Assembly: GCF_009884975.1 (NCBI RefSeq)
Contig: NZ_CP041970.1
Coordinates: 3,224,001-3,288,000, forward strand
Length of the DNA: 64,000 bases
Origin: Acinetobacter dispersus
Lineage (GTDB): Bacteria; Pseudomonadota; Gammaproteobacteria; Pseudomonadales; Moraxellaceae
Direction of reading: 5' to 3'
Within the stretch, counting starts at the first letter, position 1. Each line of letters opens with the position of its first letter. The translations under genes and the position numbers were made by a program. Of this stretch, positions 16,991 to 27,747 are shown piece after piece. A model generated the notes under the pieces. The model was given only the letters and a program-made list of their open reading frames with translations. It was not told the DNA's origin and did no database searches.

Positions 16991-17005
16991 CGCAATATAA
17001 TTGTG
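16991..17005. promoter_or_regulatory. Possible OhrR operator
   Basis: CGCAAT-ATA-ATTGTG, an imperfect inverted repeat between the divergent regulator and peroxidase genes, resembles the AT-rich CAATT/AATTG operators of OhrR. It is the best candidate in this gap but short. Confidence 0.3.
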
Positions 17006-17085
17006 TGAAATATTAAATAGGCAAGCTGAATGATTCAGCAAACTATTTTGAGTACATCCATTATTGGATAGAAGAGAGAACACCT

Positions 17086-17565
17086 ATGAGCAAGATTTAT
17101 GATTTTCAGGCTGAATTGTTAGAAGGCGAACAAAAGAACTTCGCGGATTACCAAGGCAAAGTGTTATTGGTGGTGAATACCGCAAGCCAGTGTGGTCTAA
17201 CACCACAATTTGAGGGTTTGGAGAAGTTATATCAGGACTATCAACAACAAGGGTTGGTGATTCTCGGTTTTCCATGTAATCAATTTGCCAACCAAGATCC
17301 ATCGAGCAATGAAGAAATCGGCAGCTTCTGTCAGCGCAATTATGGCGTATCGTTCCCCATGTTTGCCAAGGTTGATGTAAATGGCCCAACCGCACATCCT
17401 TTATATCAATACCTCACCTCTGAAGCCAAGGGTCTGTTAGGTAGCAGCATTAAATGGAACTTCACTAAATTCCTGATCAATCAAAACGGTGACGTGGTCA
17501 AACGCTATGCCCCGATTACCAAACCTGAAAAAATTGCAAAAGATATTCAAAAGCTATTGGGATAA
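17086..17565 (+). CDS. gpx: Glutathione peroxidase (Cys-type)
   Basis: Reduces hydrogen or organic peroxides with thioredoxin or glutathione as donor. The 159 aa protein is of usual length and has the peroxidatic Cys36 in [11 protein letters not shown], the second conserved Cys in [10 protein letters not shown], and the KWNFTKFL segment with the catalytic Trp and Asn. It is a Cys rather than selenocysteine enzyme (BtuE-like). It is divergent from the OhrR-like gene, suggesting peroxide-inducible expression. It is followed by gshB, which supplies glutathione, though 224 bases separate them. Confidence 0.93.
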   Translation: MSKIYDFQAELLEGEQKNFADYQGKVLLVVNTASQCGLTPQFEGLEKLYQDYQQQGLVILGFPCNQFANQDPSSNEEIGSFCQRNYGVSFPMFAKVDVNGPTAHPLYQYLTSEAKGLLGSSIKWNFTKFLINQNGDVVKRYAPITKPEKIAKDIQKLLG

Positions 17566-17789
17566 ATAGGCTAAAAATGAGGAAGATGGAAATGACTGGT
17601 CTACGGTGCATCCACTGGTGATTTCCTCATCCGAAGCAAATTGAATCATAAAGCTGAACATTTTTAATATGTTGTAATTAATTGAACAAAATAGATTTTT
17701 TAATCTTTAAGATTTATACAACTTGTTTCACGATTGACCGCAAACTTCGCTATACTTTTTGCCAAGATTAAAAATACGAGCGTCAGATT

Positions 17790-18734
17790 ATGCGTGTACT
17801 GGTCGTGATGGACCCGATTGAAACTGTGAATCTTAAAAAAGATTCAACTATGGCGATGTTATGGGCGGCAAGCCGTCGCGGACATGAATTGGGTTATGCA
17901 TTACAACACGATTTATATATCGACCAAGGCAAAGCCTTTGGCCTGATCTCACCACTGAAAGTATTTGAAGACTATAACCATTATTATGAGTTGGGTGAAA
18001 AAAGAAAAGAATCTTTGGCGGATTACGATGTGGTGTTGATGCGTAAAGACCCGCCATTTGATATGAATTTTGTCTATACCACCTATATTTTGGAGCAGGC
18101 AGAGCGTGAAGGCGTATGGATTATTAACAAACCACAATCGCTACGTGACTGTAATGAAAAGCTGTTCGCGACCCAATTCCCTGAATTACAAGTACCCACT
18201 TTGGTAACCTCACAACAAAGCCTGATTCGTGAATTTATCAAAGAACATGGCGATGTGATTGTAAAACCATTAGATGGTATGGGTGGGATGGGGATTTTTC
18301 GTCTGTATCAAGATGGGGTAAACATTGGTTCAACTTTGGAAATGCTCACGGAAATGGGTACACGTCCAATTATGGCGCAACGTTATATCCCTGAAATTGT
18401 CGAAGGTGATAAACGCATCTTGATGGTCAATGGCGAGCCGATTCCGTATTGCTTGGCACGTATTCCGCAAAATGGCGAAGTGCGTGGTAACTTGGCGGCA
18501 GGTGGTTTAGGTCAAGCCCGTCCACTGACTGAAAATGATAAATTGATTGCGGCAAAAGTCGGCCCATTCCTGCGTGAAAAAGGTCTGGTATTTGTTGGTT
18601 TGGATGTGATTGGTAACTATGTGACTGAAATTAACGTGACCAGTCCAACCTGTATCCGTGAGATTGATGCACAATTTGGCACCTCGATTGCCGACGATCT
18701 TTTCGATGTTTTAGAAGCAGGTCGTAAAAAATAA
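17790..18734 (+). CDS. gshB: Glutathione synthetase
   Basis: ATP-grasp ligase joining gamma-glutamylcysteine and glycine, the last step of glutathione synthesis. The 314 aa protein has MRVLVVMDPIETVNLKKDST at the start, LMRKDPPFDMNF, KPLDGMGGMGIFR (ATP-binding loop), PEIVEGDKRILMVNGEPI and the C-terminal NVTSPTCIREID. All match GshB along the full length. It stands between gpx and murG with no operon partner evident. Confidence 0.96.
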   Translation: MRVLVVMDPIETVNLKKDSTMAMLWAASRRGHELGYALQHDLYIDQGKAFGLISPLKVFEDYNHYYELGEKRKESLADYDVVLMRKDPPFDMNFVYTTYILEQAEREGVWIINKPQSLRDCNEKLFATQFPELQVPTLVTSQQSLIREFIKEHGDVIVKPLDGMGGMGIFRLYQDGVNIGSTLEMLTEMGTRPIMAQRYIPEIVEGDKRILMVNGEPIPYCLARIPQNGEVRGNLAAGGLGQARPLTENDKLIAAKVGPFLREKGLVFVGLDVIGNYVTEINVTSPTCIREIDAQFGTSIADDLFDVLEAGRKK

Positions 18735-18961
18735 AAAGTTGCATTTTTGACCGAATTGCCCGTTTGTATTGAATGAAAATTTGGATGCAAATGGGCATTT
18801 ACATATCGGCAGTACCTTGTTTTTAACAAAGAATCGAAAAAAGCATAGCTTTCTGTTGTAAACAAGTGAAATTCGCTTTTCGTGAATGAAGCTTTAGGAT
18901 TAAAATAACGCTCGAAAACAATAGACGATAACTTTCTTTTTTTGAGTTGAAGAATTAGACC

Positions 18962-20059
18962 GTGACCAATTCACCGCAGAACAAACCCAAACATGTCTTG
19001 ATGATGGCCGCAGGTACTGGTGGGCATGTGTTTCCCGCGCTTGCTGTTGCCAAACAGCTGCAACAGGAAGGCTGCCAAGTCTCTTGGTTAGCGACGCCTA
19101 CGGGAATGGAAAATCGGTTGCTCAAAGATCAAAATATTCCAATTTATCAAATTGATATTCAAGGTGTACGCGGCAATGGTTTAGTTCGTAAACTCAGTGC
19201 ACCGTTTAAAATTTTAAAAGCCACGCTCAGCGCCATGCGCTATATGAAACAGCTCAAGATTGATGCTGTGGCGGGTTTTGGTGGTTATGTGGCAGGCCCA
19301 GGTGGTTTGGCTGCACGTTTGCTCGGTATTCCTGTGCTGATTCATGAGCAAAATGCGATTGCAGGGTTTACCAACACCCAATTGGCACGTATTGCCAAGA
19401 CCGTGTGTCAGGCTTTTCCAAATACATTTGCAAACAGTGATAAAGTCGTGACCACAGGTAATCCTGTGCGTGCGGAGATTACTGCGATTTTAAATCCATC
19501 ATGGCGCTATCAAACCCGTGAACAGGAACAATTGCCTATCAATCTTCTGATTGTTGGCGGTTCACTGGGTGCACAAGCATTGAATGAGCGTTTGCCTGAA
19601 GCTTTGAAAAAGGTCAATGTTCCGCTCAAGGTCTTCCATCAGTGTGGTCAAAACAAGCAAGATGCCACGCGTGCATTGTATCAAGGTGCACCTGCGAGTT
19701 TGGATATTCAAGTGGAACCCTTTATTCACGATATGGCAAAAGCCTATAGTGAAGCAGATTTGATTATCTGCCGTGCTGGCGCTTTAACAGTGACGGAAGT
19801 CGCAACCGCAGGTTTGGCGGCGATTTTTGTGCCTTTACCGATTGCGGTAGATGACCACCAAACGGCAAATGCGAAATTCTTGGCGAATGCTGGCGCAGCC
19901 AAGATTTGCCAGCAAGCAGACATGACACCTGCTGTTTTAGATGAGTTATTAGCGACCTTATTAAATCGTCAGCTACTCTCTGAAATGGCTGTAAAAGCAC
20001 GTCAACAAGCGCAACCGAATGCAACTCAGCATGTGGTTGATCTGATTAAAAAATTGTAA
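18962..20059 (+). CDS. murG: UDP-N-acetylglucosamine--undecaprenyl-PP-MurNAc-pentapeptide transferase
   Basis: Peripheral membrane enzyme that converts lipid I to lipid II. The 365 aa protein starts at GTG. It has the glycine-rich acceptor loop [16 protein letters not shown] near the N-terminus, [25 protein letters not shown], the second G-loop [14 protein letters not shown] and the UDP-GlcNAc segment [13 protein letters not shown]...[14 protein letters not shown]. It is the first gene in this window of the division/cell-wall cluster and lies 13 bases before murC. The upstream 227-base gap has no clear terminator or promoter. Confidence 0.97.
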   Translation: MTNSPQNKPKHVLMMAAGTGGHVFPALAVAKQLQQEGCQVSWLATPTGMENRLLKDQNIPIYQIDIQGVRGNGLVRKLSAPFKILKATLSAMRYMKQLKIDAVAGFGGYVAGPGGLAARLLGIPVLIHEQNAIAGFTNTQLARIAKTVCQAFPNTFANSDKVVTTGNPVRAEITAILNPSWRYQTREQEQLPINLLIVGGSLGAQALNERLPEALKKVNVPLKVFHQCGQNKQDATRALYQGAPASLDIQVEPFIHDMAKAYSEADLIICRAGALTVTEVATAGLAAIFVPLPIAVDDHQTANAKFLANAGAAKICQQADMTPAVLDELLATLLNRQLLSEMAVKARQQAQPNATQHVVDLIKKL

Positions 20060-20072
20060 TTCGAGTTTATTT

Positions 20073-21518
20073 ATGTCTCCTACAAATCCAAACCAAGCCA
20101 AAAAGCTGATTAAAGTGCCAGAAATGCGCCGTATTAAAAATATCCACTTTGTTGGTATTGGTGGTGCGGGGATGTGCGGTATTGCCGAAGTATTGAGTAA
20201 CCAAGGTTATAAAATTTCAGGCTCAGACATTAAAGCGTCGAAAACCACGGCTCAACTCGAAGCGAATGGTATTAAAGTATTTATTGGTCATTCAGCTGAC
20301 AATATTAAAAATGCCAATGTACTGGTGGTATCGACTGCGATTGATCCTGAAAACCCAGAAATTAAAGCAGCTATCGAACAACGTACGCCAATCGTGCGTC
20401 GTGCGGAAATGCTGGGTGAGTTGATGCGTTACCGTCACGGGATTGCGGTTGCGGGGACGCATGGTAAAACCACAACGACAAGCTTATTAACCACCATGTT
20501 GGCAGAAGAAAACCTTGATCCGACTTATGTGATTGGCGGTTTGCTGAATAGCACAGGTGTAAATGCTGCATTAGGCGAAAGCCGTTTTATCGTGGCGGAA
20601 GCGGATGAGTCAGATGCATCTTTCTTGTATTTGCAACCAATGGCTGCGATCGTGACCAATATCGATGCAGATCACATGGATACCTATGAAGGTAGCTTTG
20701 ATAAGTTAAAAGATACCTTTATTCAGTTCTTACATAACCTGCCATTCTATGGTTTGGCTGTGGTCTGTGGCGATGATGCTAACATCCGTGAAATTCTTCC
20801 ACGCGTGGGTCGTCCAGTGTTGACCTATGGTTTTGCTGAAGACAATGACATCCGTGCGGTGGATGTGGTGCAAGAAGGCATGCAGTCGCATTTTACTGTA
20901 TTGCGTAAAGACCGTGAGCCATTGCGTGTCACTATCAATCAACCAGGTTTGCATAATGTCTTGAATGCATTGGCTGCGATTGGTGTAGCGACTGATGAAG
21001 GCGTGTCTGATGGCGCGATTTGCCGTGCCTTAGAAGGCTTTAGTGGTGTTGGTCGTCGCTTCCAAGTTCAGGGCGAATTTGAGGTTGATGAAGGATTGGT
21101 AAAATTGGTGGATGACTATGGTCACCATCCAAAAGAAGTTGAAGCAACCATTAAGGCAGCACGTGCCAGCCATCCAGACCGTCGTTTGGTAATGTTGTTC
21201 CAGCCGCACCGTTTTAGCCGTACCCGTGATTGTTTTGATGACTTTGTTGATGTGTTATCGCAAGTGGATCAGTTGTTATTACTGGAAGTTTATCCAGCAG
21301 GTGAAAAGCCGATTGTGGGCGCTGATAGTCGTGCTTTAGCGCGTAGTATTCGTCTACGTGGTGATGTTGAACCAATTTTGGTTGATCCAGTGGAAGGCAA
21401 TTTACCGAACGTTTTACAAAAAGTGTTACAAGCAAATGACCTGTTATTAACACAAGGCGCGGGTAACGTTGGCGCAATTTCGGTAGAATTGGCTCAGCAT
21501 CGCTTGTATGCCAAATAG
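20073..21518 (+). CDS. murC: UDP-N-acetylmuramate--L-alanine ligase
   Basis: ATP-dependent Mur ligase adding L-Ala to UDP-MurNAc. The 481 aa protein has a Rossmann-like domain with [16 protein letters not shown], the P-loop [32 protein letters not shown] and the C-terminal [14 protein letters not shown] and FQPHRFSRT. Length and order are normal. Followed by a 73-base palindromic repeat before ddlB, so the operon may be partly interrupted here. Confidence 0.97.
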   Translation: MSPTNPNQAKKLIKVPEMRRIKNIHFVGIGGAGMCGIAEVLSNQGYKISGSDIKASKTTAQLEANGIKVFIGHSADNIKNANVLVVSTAIDPENPEIKAAIEQRTPIVRRAEMLGELMRYRHGIAVAGTHGKTTTTSLLTTMLAEENLDPTYVIGGLLNSTGVNAALGESRFIVAEADESDASFLYLQPMAAIVTNIDADHMDTYEGSFDKLKDTFIQFLHNLPFYGLAVVCGDDANIREILPRVGRPVLTYGFAEDNDIRAVDVVQEGMQSHFTVLRKDREPLRVTINQPGLHNVLNALAAIGVATDEGVSDGAICRALEGFSGVGRRFQVQGEFEVDEGLVKLVDDYGHHPKEVEATIKAARASHPDRRLVMLFQPHRFSRTRDCFDDFVDVLSQVDQLLLLEVYPAGEKPIVGADSRALARSIRLRGDVEPILVDPVEGNLPNVLQKVLQANDLLLTQGAGNVGAISVELAQHRLYAK

Positions 21519-21525
21519 TTTTAGA

Positions 21526-21598
21526 AAATCCCTCCCAGCCTCCCTTTGTTAAAGGGAGGAGTTCCCCTCTTTATGAAAGAGGGGGCAGGGGAGATTTA
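21526..21598. repeat. Palindromic intergenic repeat (REP/MITE-like)
   Basis: Two G/C-rich hairpins, CCTCCCTTTGTTAAAGGGAGG and CCCCTCTTTATGAAAGAGGGG, are nested in imperfect terminal inverted repeats (AAATCCCTCCC ... GGGGAGATTT). This design matches dispersed palindromic elements common between genes in Acinetobacter and relatives. It lies inside the murC-ddlB gap. No other copy was noticed in this window. Confidence 0.7.
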
Positions 21599-21629
21599 GA
21601 GAATTTAGAAAAGTTTTAAGGATATAAAC

Positions 21630-22556
21630 GTGTCAAATGCTGCAAAATTCGGCAAAGTTGCTGTGTTGTTTGGTGGGAAGTCGGCTGAGCGTGCTGTGTC
21701 ATTGGACAGCGGTCAAGCTGTTTTAGAGGCGTTATTACGTTCGGGCGTTCAGGCAGAAGCATTTGACCCACAAGATCGTAGTGTGACTGAATTGGTTGGT
21801 TATGATCGTGCTTTTATCGTATTGCATGGTCGTGGCGGTGAAGATGGCCAGATCCAAGGTGTATTGGAGTGGTTAAACCTTCCTTATACTGGTACGGGCG
21901 TACAAGGCTCAGCGATTGGTATGGATAAAGTTAAAACCAAGCAAATCTGGCAAGGCAGCGATTTACCTACCGCACCTTACCGTATTGTCACTAAAGATAC
22001 CGATCTTGATGCAGTAATTGCTGAATTGGGCTTGCCAGTGATTATCAAACCTGTACATGAAGGCTCAAGTGTCGGCATGAGTAAGGTTGAGAAAGCGGAA
22101 GATTTTGCTGCGGCAATTGAAAAAGCGACTCAGCATGATGCGGTAGTCATGGCAGAAAAATGGATTACAGGTCGTGAATTCACCATTTCATTCTTGAATG
22201 GTCAGCCATTACCGGTGATTCGTTTACAGCCACCCGCAGATGTGGCGTTCTACGACTATGAAGCAAAGTATCAGCGTAATGATGTGGAATATGGGATTCC
22301 TTGCGGTCTAAGCGAATCAGAAGAGAAAAGCTTACAAGCATTGTGTTTACGTGCATTCCAAGCCGTTGGTGCAGAAGGTTGGGGGCGTATTGATGCGATG
22401 CAGGATGAGCAGGGCAACTTCTGGTTATTGGAAGTGAATACCGTTCCAGGAATGACCAGTCACTCGTTGGTGCCAAAAGCGGCGCAAGCAGTGGGTTATA
22501 ACTTTGATCAGCTCTGTGTTGCGATTTTAGAGCAAACCTTAGCAACGTCGGCTTAA
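21630..22556 (+). CDS. ddlB: D-alanine--D-alanine ligase (division-cluster copy)
   Basis: Makes the D-Ala-D-Ala dipeptide for MurF. The 308 aa protein starts at GTG with AAGGA about 10 bases upstream. Motifs are LFGGKSAERAVSLDSG, LHGRGGEDGQIQG, KPVHEGSSVGMSK, YDYEAKY and LEVNTVPGMTSH. This is the standard DdlB in the cell-wall cluster and is distinct from the longer ligase at 7317-8426. Its stop is 5 bases before ftsQ, fitting one operon. Confidence 0.96.
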   Translation: MSNAAKFGKVAVLFGGKSAERAVSLDSGQAVLEALLRSGVQAEAFDPQDRSVTELVGYDRAFIVLHGRGGEDGQIQGVLEWLNLPYTGTGVQGSAIGMDKVKTKQIWQGSDLPTAPYRIVTKDTDLDAVIAELGLPVIIKPVHEGSSVGMSKVEKAEDFAAAIEKATQHDAVVMAEKWITGREFTISFLNGQPLPVIRLQPPADVAFYDYEAKYQRNDVEYGIPCGLSESEEKSLQALCLRAFQAVGAEGWGRIDAMQDEQGNFWLLEVNTVPGMTSHSLVPKAAQAVGYNFDQLCVAILEQTLATSA

Positions 22557-22561
22557 GATTT

Positions 22562-23419
22562 ATGGCTCAGCTTCCTGCCTCTATGCGCCGTAAAACGCGC
22601 CCAGCCATTAGCTCGATTCACGAGAAACCGCCTTCGCCTAAACAAAAAATGGTGAATGCGGGCGGTTGGGTCTTGCTGGTGATTGCATTTGCTGTATTGG
22701 CGCTGGGTTTGTTTGGCTTATATAAAGTCATGACGGATGCACGTGTAGCGCAGTTGCAGGTGGTTGGGACCAATTCAGATGTTGAAAATCAACAGTTGAT
22801 CAAATTTCTCAATCCAATTGTTAAAGATAATTATTTCACTTCTGATTTAGAACAGATTCGAGATCAAGCATTAAAAGTGTCTTGGGTTGATCGAGTGGTG
22901 GTGTCACGGGCTTGGCCAAATGCAATTCGGGTGCGGGTGATGCCGCGACATGCAATTGCGCGTTGGGGAACAGGGCGCTTGCTCAGTGACAATGGCGATG
23001 TATTTAGTGAGGCAGTGCCAACAGCACATCCAAACTTGCCGCTTTTACATGGGCCAGGCAGCCAATCCAAAATGATGATGCGTCGCTATAATGAAATTAA
23101 TCAATTATTTCATCCAGCGAATTTGAGATTAAAAGAATTGTATTTAACCGAGCGTATGACTTGGTTCATGCAGTTTGATTCAGGCCTACGGATTATTGTG
23201 GACCAAGATCAAACCATGAATAAGTTGCAACGTTTAAGCCATTTGGCACAAACGGATTTAAAACCTGTATGGTCAAAAATCACGGCGATTGATTTGCGTT
23301 ATCGGAATGGCTTGGCTATTCAGTGGAAAAATGCAGCTCCGCCAAAGATTGTCAACGGTCAGTTAGTTGTAACGATTGATGACACAAGCCTTGCAGGGGC
23401 AATTCAGGCAAAGCCATAA
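22562..23419 (+). CDS. ftsQ: Cell division protein FtsQ
   Basis: Bitopic inner-membrane protein of the FtsQLB complex. The 285 aa protein has a short basic cytoplasmic tail, one transmembrane helix (about 36-57), a POTRA domain beginning VAQLQVVGTNSDVENQQL, and a beta domain with WFMQFDSGLRIIVDQ and the end region IDLRYRNGLAIQWK. The sequence is divergent, as is usual for FtsQ, but the position between ddlB and ftsA confirms it. Confidence 0.94.
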   Translation: MAQLPASMRRKTRPAISSIHEKPPSPKQKMVNAGGWVLLVIAFAVLALGLFGLYKVMTDARVAQLQVVGTNSDVENQQLIKFLNPIVKDNYFTSDLEQIRDQALKVSWVDRVVVSRAWPNAIRVRVMPRHAIARWGTGRLLSDNGDVFSEAVPTAHPNLPLLHGPGSQSKMMMRRYNEINQLFHPANLRLKELYLTERMTWFMQFDSGLRIIVDQDQTMNKLQRLSHLAQTDLKPVWSKITAIDLRYRNGLAIQWKNAAPPKIVNGQLVVTIDDTSLAGAIQAKP

Positions 23420-23481
23420 TACGTGGCTTGAAAATAAAGGACAGTTGTCCTAAACAACACTAAAGATATGGTATTGAAGTA

Positions 23482-24744
23482 ATGAGTGAAGCTGTTCCCT
23501 CAGTTGTTGCGATTGATATTGGGACCCATAAAGTCTCAGTTTTGATTGGTAAGATCCATGCACCAGATAAGATCCAAGTCATTGGCATGGCAACTGCTCG
23601 CAACCGAGGTATGGTTAAAGGCAAGATTGTTAGCTTAGACAAGGTGATTGCGGCGATTAAAAATGCGGTATCCGAAGCTGAGGATATGGCGGAATGTCGT
23701 ATTCATAGTGCGTGGGTGTCGATTCCAAGTACAGAGTTACAAAGCTTTTATGCATCAGGTCGTACGCCTGTCGCTAACCACGATCATATTATTACGACAA
23801 ATGAAGTGGTACGTGCTTTAGAGTTAGCCAAAGCCAGTCATGTATCGCCAGACTATTATCTGGCCAGTGCTGTACCTTTAGGCTTTGAGTTAGGTGATTC
23901 GGCTGAATGGGTGCAAAACCCAGTCAATATGTCAGCACATAGTATGACAGGGCATTATCAGCTGATGATGATGCCGATCAGCACCATGCAAAACCTTGAT
24001 CGTGCCATGAAAGGGGCAAATATCGGGGTAGAAAAAATGGTGGTGTCTTGCTTGGCAACTGCTGAAGCCAGTCTACTCAAAGATGAAAAAGAATATGGCG
24101 TGTGTTTAGTTGATATTGGCGCAGGCATTACCAATATTGCGGTGTATTTAGATGGCCGTTTGGCTTTGGCGCGAACTTTGCCACGTGGTGGTGAAAATGT
24201 CACTCGTGATATTGCTGCTGTTTTGCAGACTACAACAGAAGAAGCTGAACGCATCAAGATTTTACATGGTTGTGTTGATTTAAGCGTCGTTAAGCCAGAT
24301 CACATGATTCAAGTACAAGCGATTGATGGAACACAAACCATCAGTCGTATTGAACTTGCAGAAATCATCATTGCGCGTTATGAAGAAATCTTCACTTTAA
24401 TTCGTGAAGAATTGGAACATAGCGGTGCGATTCATGGTCTCTATCATGGGGTGGTACTCACTGGCGATTCTTGTCAAATTGAAGGTATGGTGAATTTGGC
24501 GCGTCGTATGTTGGGTGTGTCTGCACATTTGGGCAATCCACCATTACAGGTGTATGCGGATGATCAACATTTACCAGCTTTGCGTCGTTCGATGTATGCC
24601 ACAGTATCGGGCTTGTTGATGTTTAGCCAAAGTGATTTGCAAGATACCGTTGAAGAACCAGAAGAAGCAAGTGATCGTAGTTTTGTTGATCGTGTTGCCA
24701 ATGGTTGGAATGCATTAAATAGCAAATTAAAGGCCATTTTTTAA
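23482..24744 (+). CDS. ftsA: Cell division protein FtsA
   Basis: Actin-like protein that tethers FtsZ to the membrane. The 420 aa protein has phosphate-1 motif VAIDIGTHKVSVLIG, the 1C-domain segment AWVSIPSTELQSF, phosphate-2 motif VDIGAGITNIAVY, VVLTGDSCQIEGM, and a C-terminal amphipathic tail (about 402-420, VANGWNALNSKLKAIF) for membrane binding. It lies 62 bases after ftsQ and 164 before ftsZ; the latter gap probably carries an ftsZ promoter. Confidence 0.96.
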   Translation: MSEAVPSVVAIDIGTHKVSVLIGKIHAPDKIQVIGMATARNRGMVKGKIVSLDKVIAAIKNAVSEAEDMAECRIHSAWVSIPSTELQSFYASGRTPVANHDHIITTNEVVRALELAKASHVSPDYYLASAVPLGFELGDSAEWVQNPVNMSAHSMTGHYQLMMMPISTMQNLDRAMKGANIGVEKMVVSCLATAEASLLKDEKEYGVCLVDIGAGITNIAVYLDGRLALARTLPRGGENVTRDIAAVLQTTTEEAERIKILHGCVDLSVVKPDHMIQVQAIDGTQTISRIELAEIIIARYEEIFTLIREELEHSGAIHGLYHGVVLTGDSCQIEGMVNLARRMLGVSAHLGNPPLQVYADDQHLPALRRSMYATVSGLLMFSQSDLQDTVEEPEEASDRSFVDRVANGWNALNSKLKAIF

Positions 24745-24908
24745 GTTGTAGTTATTTTTGGGAAAATTTGTTAGGAAGTTGTTCTAAATCCGCCACTGTA
24801 CTTGACAAGCTAGCGATTATTGAACAGCATCCTACACATCAGTTGTTTAAAAATCAGGGCAGTAACGGGCTGAAGTAACTGCCATTAATATTAGGAAATC
24901 TAAAGGTC

Positions 24909-26090
24909 ATGGCCTCATTTGAATTTATAGAAGATGAACTAGACAATGGCAACGGTCAAGCCCGTTTCACAGTATTTGGTGTTGGTGGTGGTGGCGGTAA
25001 TGCCGTGCAGCATATGGCGCAATCTGATATTCAAGGCGTAAAGTTCGTTTGTGCAAATACAGACAAACAAGCATTGGATAGCATGAATGCTCCATTCAAA
25101 ATTCAATTGGGTGAACAAAGTACGCGTGGTTTAGGCGCAGGTGCGAATCCAGAAGTAGGCCAAATCGCAGCGGAAGAAAGCCGTGACGTGATCCGTCAGC
25201 ACCTTGAAGGTACTGATATGGTATTCGTTACTGCCGGCATGGGCGGTGGTACAGGTACCGGTGCTGCACCAGTGGTGGCTGAAGTTGCCAAAGAAATGGG
25301 CATCTTGACTGTAGGTGTGGTGACTACACCATTCAACTTTGAAGGCCGTCGTCGTCAAAAGTCTGCTGAAAAAGGGATTGATGCTTTAGAAGCACACGTT
25401 GATTCATTAATCATCATTCCAAACCAACGCTTACTTAGTGTTTATGGCGATATTTCAATGAAAGATGCCTATAAAAAGGCAGATGATGTATTGTTGAACG
25501 CAGTGCGCAGTATTTTTGATCTTGTGGTCAATCGTGGTCACATTAACCTCGACTTTGCTGACTTGAAAACTGCAATGAGTACGCGTGGTTATGCGATGAT
25601 GGGTGCTGGCTTGGGTCGCGGTGAAGATCGTGCTCGTCAAGCCGCTGAACAGGCGATCCGTAGCCCATTGCTTGATAATGTAAATATTATCAATGCAAAA
25701 GGTGTGTTGATCAACATCACGGGTGGTGATGACATTACCCTACGTGAAACTGAAATTATTACCGATGTCGTTAACCAAATCGTTGATTTGGATGAAGGTG
25801 AAATCTTCTATGGTACGGTATTCGATCCAGATGCACGTGATGAACTTCGTGTCACTGTGATTGCTACAGGTTTAACGCGTAATGCGAGTGAAGTTGATCA
25901 AAAACGTCGTGCCGTGACTTCGCATGCACCAGTTTCTCAATCTGCGCAACAATCAGTTGATGAAGATGATGTTCCAGCGATCAGCAAACGTGCAAATGTT
26001 GATGCTCCAGCGAGTGCAGCAGCGAATTCTACGCCACGTTCATCGCCAATGAGCATTCAAGACTATCTGAAAAATCAACAGCGTAAATAA
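24909..26090 (+). CDS. ftsZ: Cell division GTPase FtsZ
   Basis: Tubulin-like GTPase forming the division ring. The 393 aa protein has [15 protein letters not shown], the tubulin signature [39 protein letters not shown] and a Ser/Ala-rich linker (about 330-378). The conserved C-terminal peptide [11 protein letters not shown] binds FtsA and ZipA. The start is preceded by AAAGG. A strong terminator follows. Confidence 0.98.
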   Translation: MASFEFIEDELDNGNGQARFTVFGVGGGGGNAVQHMAQSDIQGVKFVCANTDKQALDSMNAPFKIQLGEQSTRGLGAGANPEVGQIAAEESRDVIRQHLEGTDMVFVTAGMGGGTGTGAAPVVAEVAKEMGILTVGVVTTPFNFEGRRRQKSAEKGIDALEAHVDSLIIIPNQRLLSVYGDISMKDAYKKADDVLLNAVRSIFDLVVNRGHINLDFADLKTAMSTRGYAMMGAGLGRGEDRARQAAEQAIRSPLLDNVNIINAKGVLINITGGDDITLRETEIITDVVNQIVDLDEGEIFYGTVFDPDARDELRVTVIATGLTRNASEVDQKRRAVTSHAPVSQSAQQSVDEDDVPAISKRANVDAPASAAANSTPRSSPMSIQDYLKNQQRK

Positions 26091-26107
26091 TAAAATCATA
26101 TATTTAG

Positions 26108-26140
26108 AGAAAGGGGGCAATGAATTGCCCCCTTTTTTAT
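26108..26140 (+). terminator. Intrinsic terminator of ftsZ
   Basis: AAGGGGGCAAT-GA-ATTGCCCCCTT followed by a run of T, about 20 bases after the ftsZ stop. Confidence 0.93.
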
Positions 26141-26201
26141 TTTTTTAAAATGGCAAAATATGCTAAGTTATATCGGTTTTTGCAAATGAAGTTGGTATGG
26201 C

Positions 26202-27104
26202 ATGTTGAAACAACGTACTCTCAAACGTGTGGTGAAAGCGAGCGGGATTGGTCTGCACAGTGGTCAGAAGGTGTTGATTAATTTTGTTCCACATCATATT
26301 GATGGAGGTATTGTCTTTCGCCGTATCGATTTAAATCCGCCTGTTGACATCCTTGCCAATGCTTTGTTGATCCAAGAAGCCTTTATGTGCTCGAACTTGG
26401 TTCGTGAAGATATCAAGGTTGGTACCATTGAGCACGTGATGAGTGCGATTGCGGGATTAGGCATCGACAATCTGATTGTTGAAGTGTCTGCCTCTGAAGT
26501 GCCGATCATGGATGGTAGTGCAGGGCCTTTTATCTATTTACTGATGCAAGGTGAACTGGCGGAGCAAGATGCGCCAAAGAAGTTTATTCGTATTTTAAAG
26601 CCTGTAGAGGCTTTAATTGACGACAAAAAAGCAATTTTCTCTCCACATTCTGGCTTCCAACTCAACTTTACCATCGACTTTGACCACCCTGCATTTGCCA
26701 AAGAATACCAGTCAGCAACCATCGATTTTTCTACAGAAACCTTCGTCTATGAAGTCAGTGAAGCAAGAACCTTTGGCTTTATGAAAGATTTGGACTATTT
26801 GAAAGCCAATAATTTGGCGCTAGGTGCGAGTCTGGAAAATGCGATTGGTGTCGATGACACAGGTGTGGTGAATGAGGAAGGTTTGCGCTTTGCTGATGAG
26901 TTTGTGCGCCACAAAATTCTAGATGCTGTGGGTGACTTGTATTTGCTTGGACATCAAGTTATTGCCAAGTTTGATGGTTATAAATCAGGGCATGCGCTGA
27001 ATAATCAGTTATTACGCAATGTTCAAAATGATCCAAGCAGCTATGAAATTGTAACATTTAATAACGAGAGTGATTGTCCAATTCCTTATGTAAGTGTGAC
27101 ATAA
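26202..27104 (+). CDS. lpxC: UDP-3-O-acyl-N-acetylglucosamine deacetylase
   Basis: Zinc enzyme for the committed step of lipid A synthesis. The 300 aa protein has [32 protein letters not shown] (zinc ligand His), [27 protein letters not shown] and the C-terminal [14 protein letters not shown] with the HKxxDxxGD motif. It has its own transcription unit after the ftsZ terminator. No clear terminator follows before the convergent dciA gene. Confidence 0.97.
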   Translation: MLKQRTLKRVVKASGIGLHSGQKVLINFVPHHIDGGIVFRRIDLNPPVDILANALLIQEAFMCSNLVREDIKVGTIEHVMSAIAGLGIDNLIVEVSASEVPIMDGSAGPFIYLLMQGELAEQDAPKKFIRILKPVEALIDDKKAIFSPHSGFQLNFTIDFDHPAFAKEYQSATIDFSTETFVYEVSEARTFGFMKDLDYLKANNLALGASLENAIGVDDTGVVNEEGLRFADEFVRHKILDAVGDLYLLGHQVIAKFDGYKSGHALNNQLLRNVQNDPSSYEIVTFNNESDCPIPYVSVT

Positions 27105-27202
27105 GTCATTGTCTTTTATTGCCTATGTTATGTTATAACAATTGAATCTGAGATTTCTGTCACATAAAAATAGTGTGTATTCCAACACTTAATCTATGCA
27201 GT

Positions 27203-27643
27203 TTACTTTTTATTGCTTGCCAAACGTAGTAAAGCTTGGCTAAGCTTAGGGTCGCTCACATATTCAGCGGCGCTGCGTAATAGCTCTTGGGTCTCTGATG
27301 TCAGTGTTTTTGTTGGGGGAGAGGGTTCACGAGAGACAACATTTTTGTTTCTTAAGCGAACTTGGATTTTTCGTAATTCCTTGAGTCCTTCGAGCTGAGC
27401 TAACTGCGCAACATAGTGGCTTTGTAAGTAACTGAGTTGACTAATCATTGCTTGATTTTCACCCGTTAGGATCAAAACACCCTGTTGATAACAAACAACT
27501 TGCCATTGCTCTGGTTGGGGCAATAACGGTTGAATAATTTTCGTAAGTTGTTTCCATTGTGTCACTTGCGTCGTCAGAAGCGTTAAGTTTCCAGTTTTTA
27601 TATGTTGTCCTTTCTGTTGGAAAACGTTGTTAGGTTCAGACAT
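27203..27643 (-). CDS. dciA: DciA-like protein (DUF721), helicase-loading factor
   Basis: A 146 aa protein of the DUF721 family. DciA helps load the replicative helicase DnaB in bacteria lacking DnaC. The core (about 25-95) contains QWQVVCYQQGVLILTGENQAM and LSYLQSHYVAQLAQLEGLKELRKIQVRL, typical of the compact KH-like fold. The C-terminal 40 residues are low-complexity and then helical. It is convergent with lpxC and divergent from the M23 peptidase gene. Function is assigned by family. Confidence 0.82.
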   Translation of the reverse strand: MSEPNNVFQQKGQHIKTGNLTLLTTQVTQWKQLTKIIQPLLPQPEQWQVVCYQQGVLILTGENQAMISQLSYLQSHYVAQLAQLEGLKELRKIQVRLRNKNVVSREPSPPTKTLTSETQELLRSAAEYVSDPKLSQALLRLASNKK

Positions 27644-27747
27644 GTGGCTTCCTCGGAGGTAATGTGTCCATCTTAAGCGTTTGGTTCAGCTGTTATCAAG
27701 GAACAGATGATAAAGGAACGTTTGAAGGACGGTTTCAAGAGGTTTTT

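Noticed and set aside
18755..18800. Hairpin after gshB (TGCCCGTTTG / CAAATGGGCA)
   Set aside because: The stem has a mismatch, a long loop and no T-tract, so I do not call a terminator or RNA.
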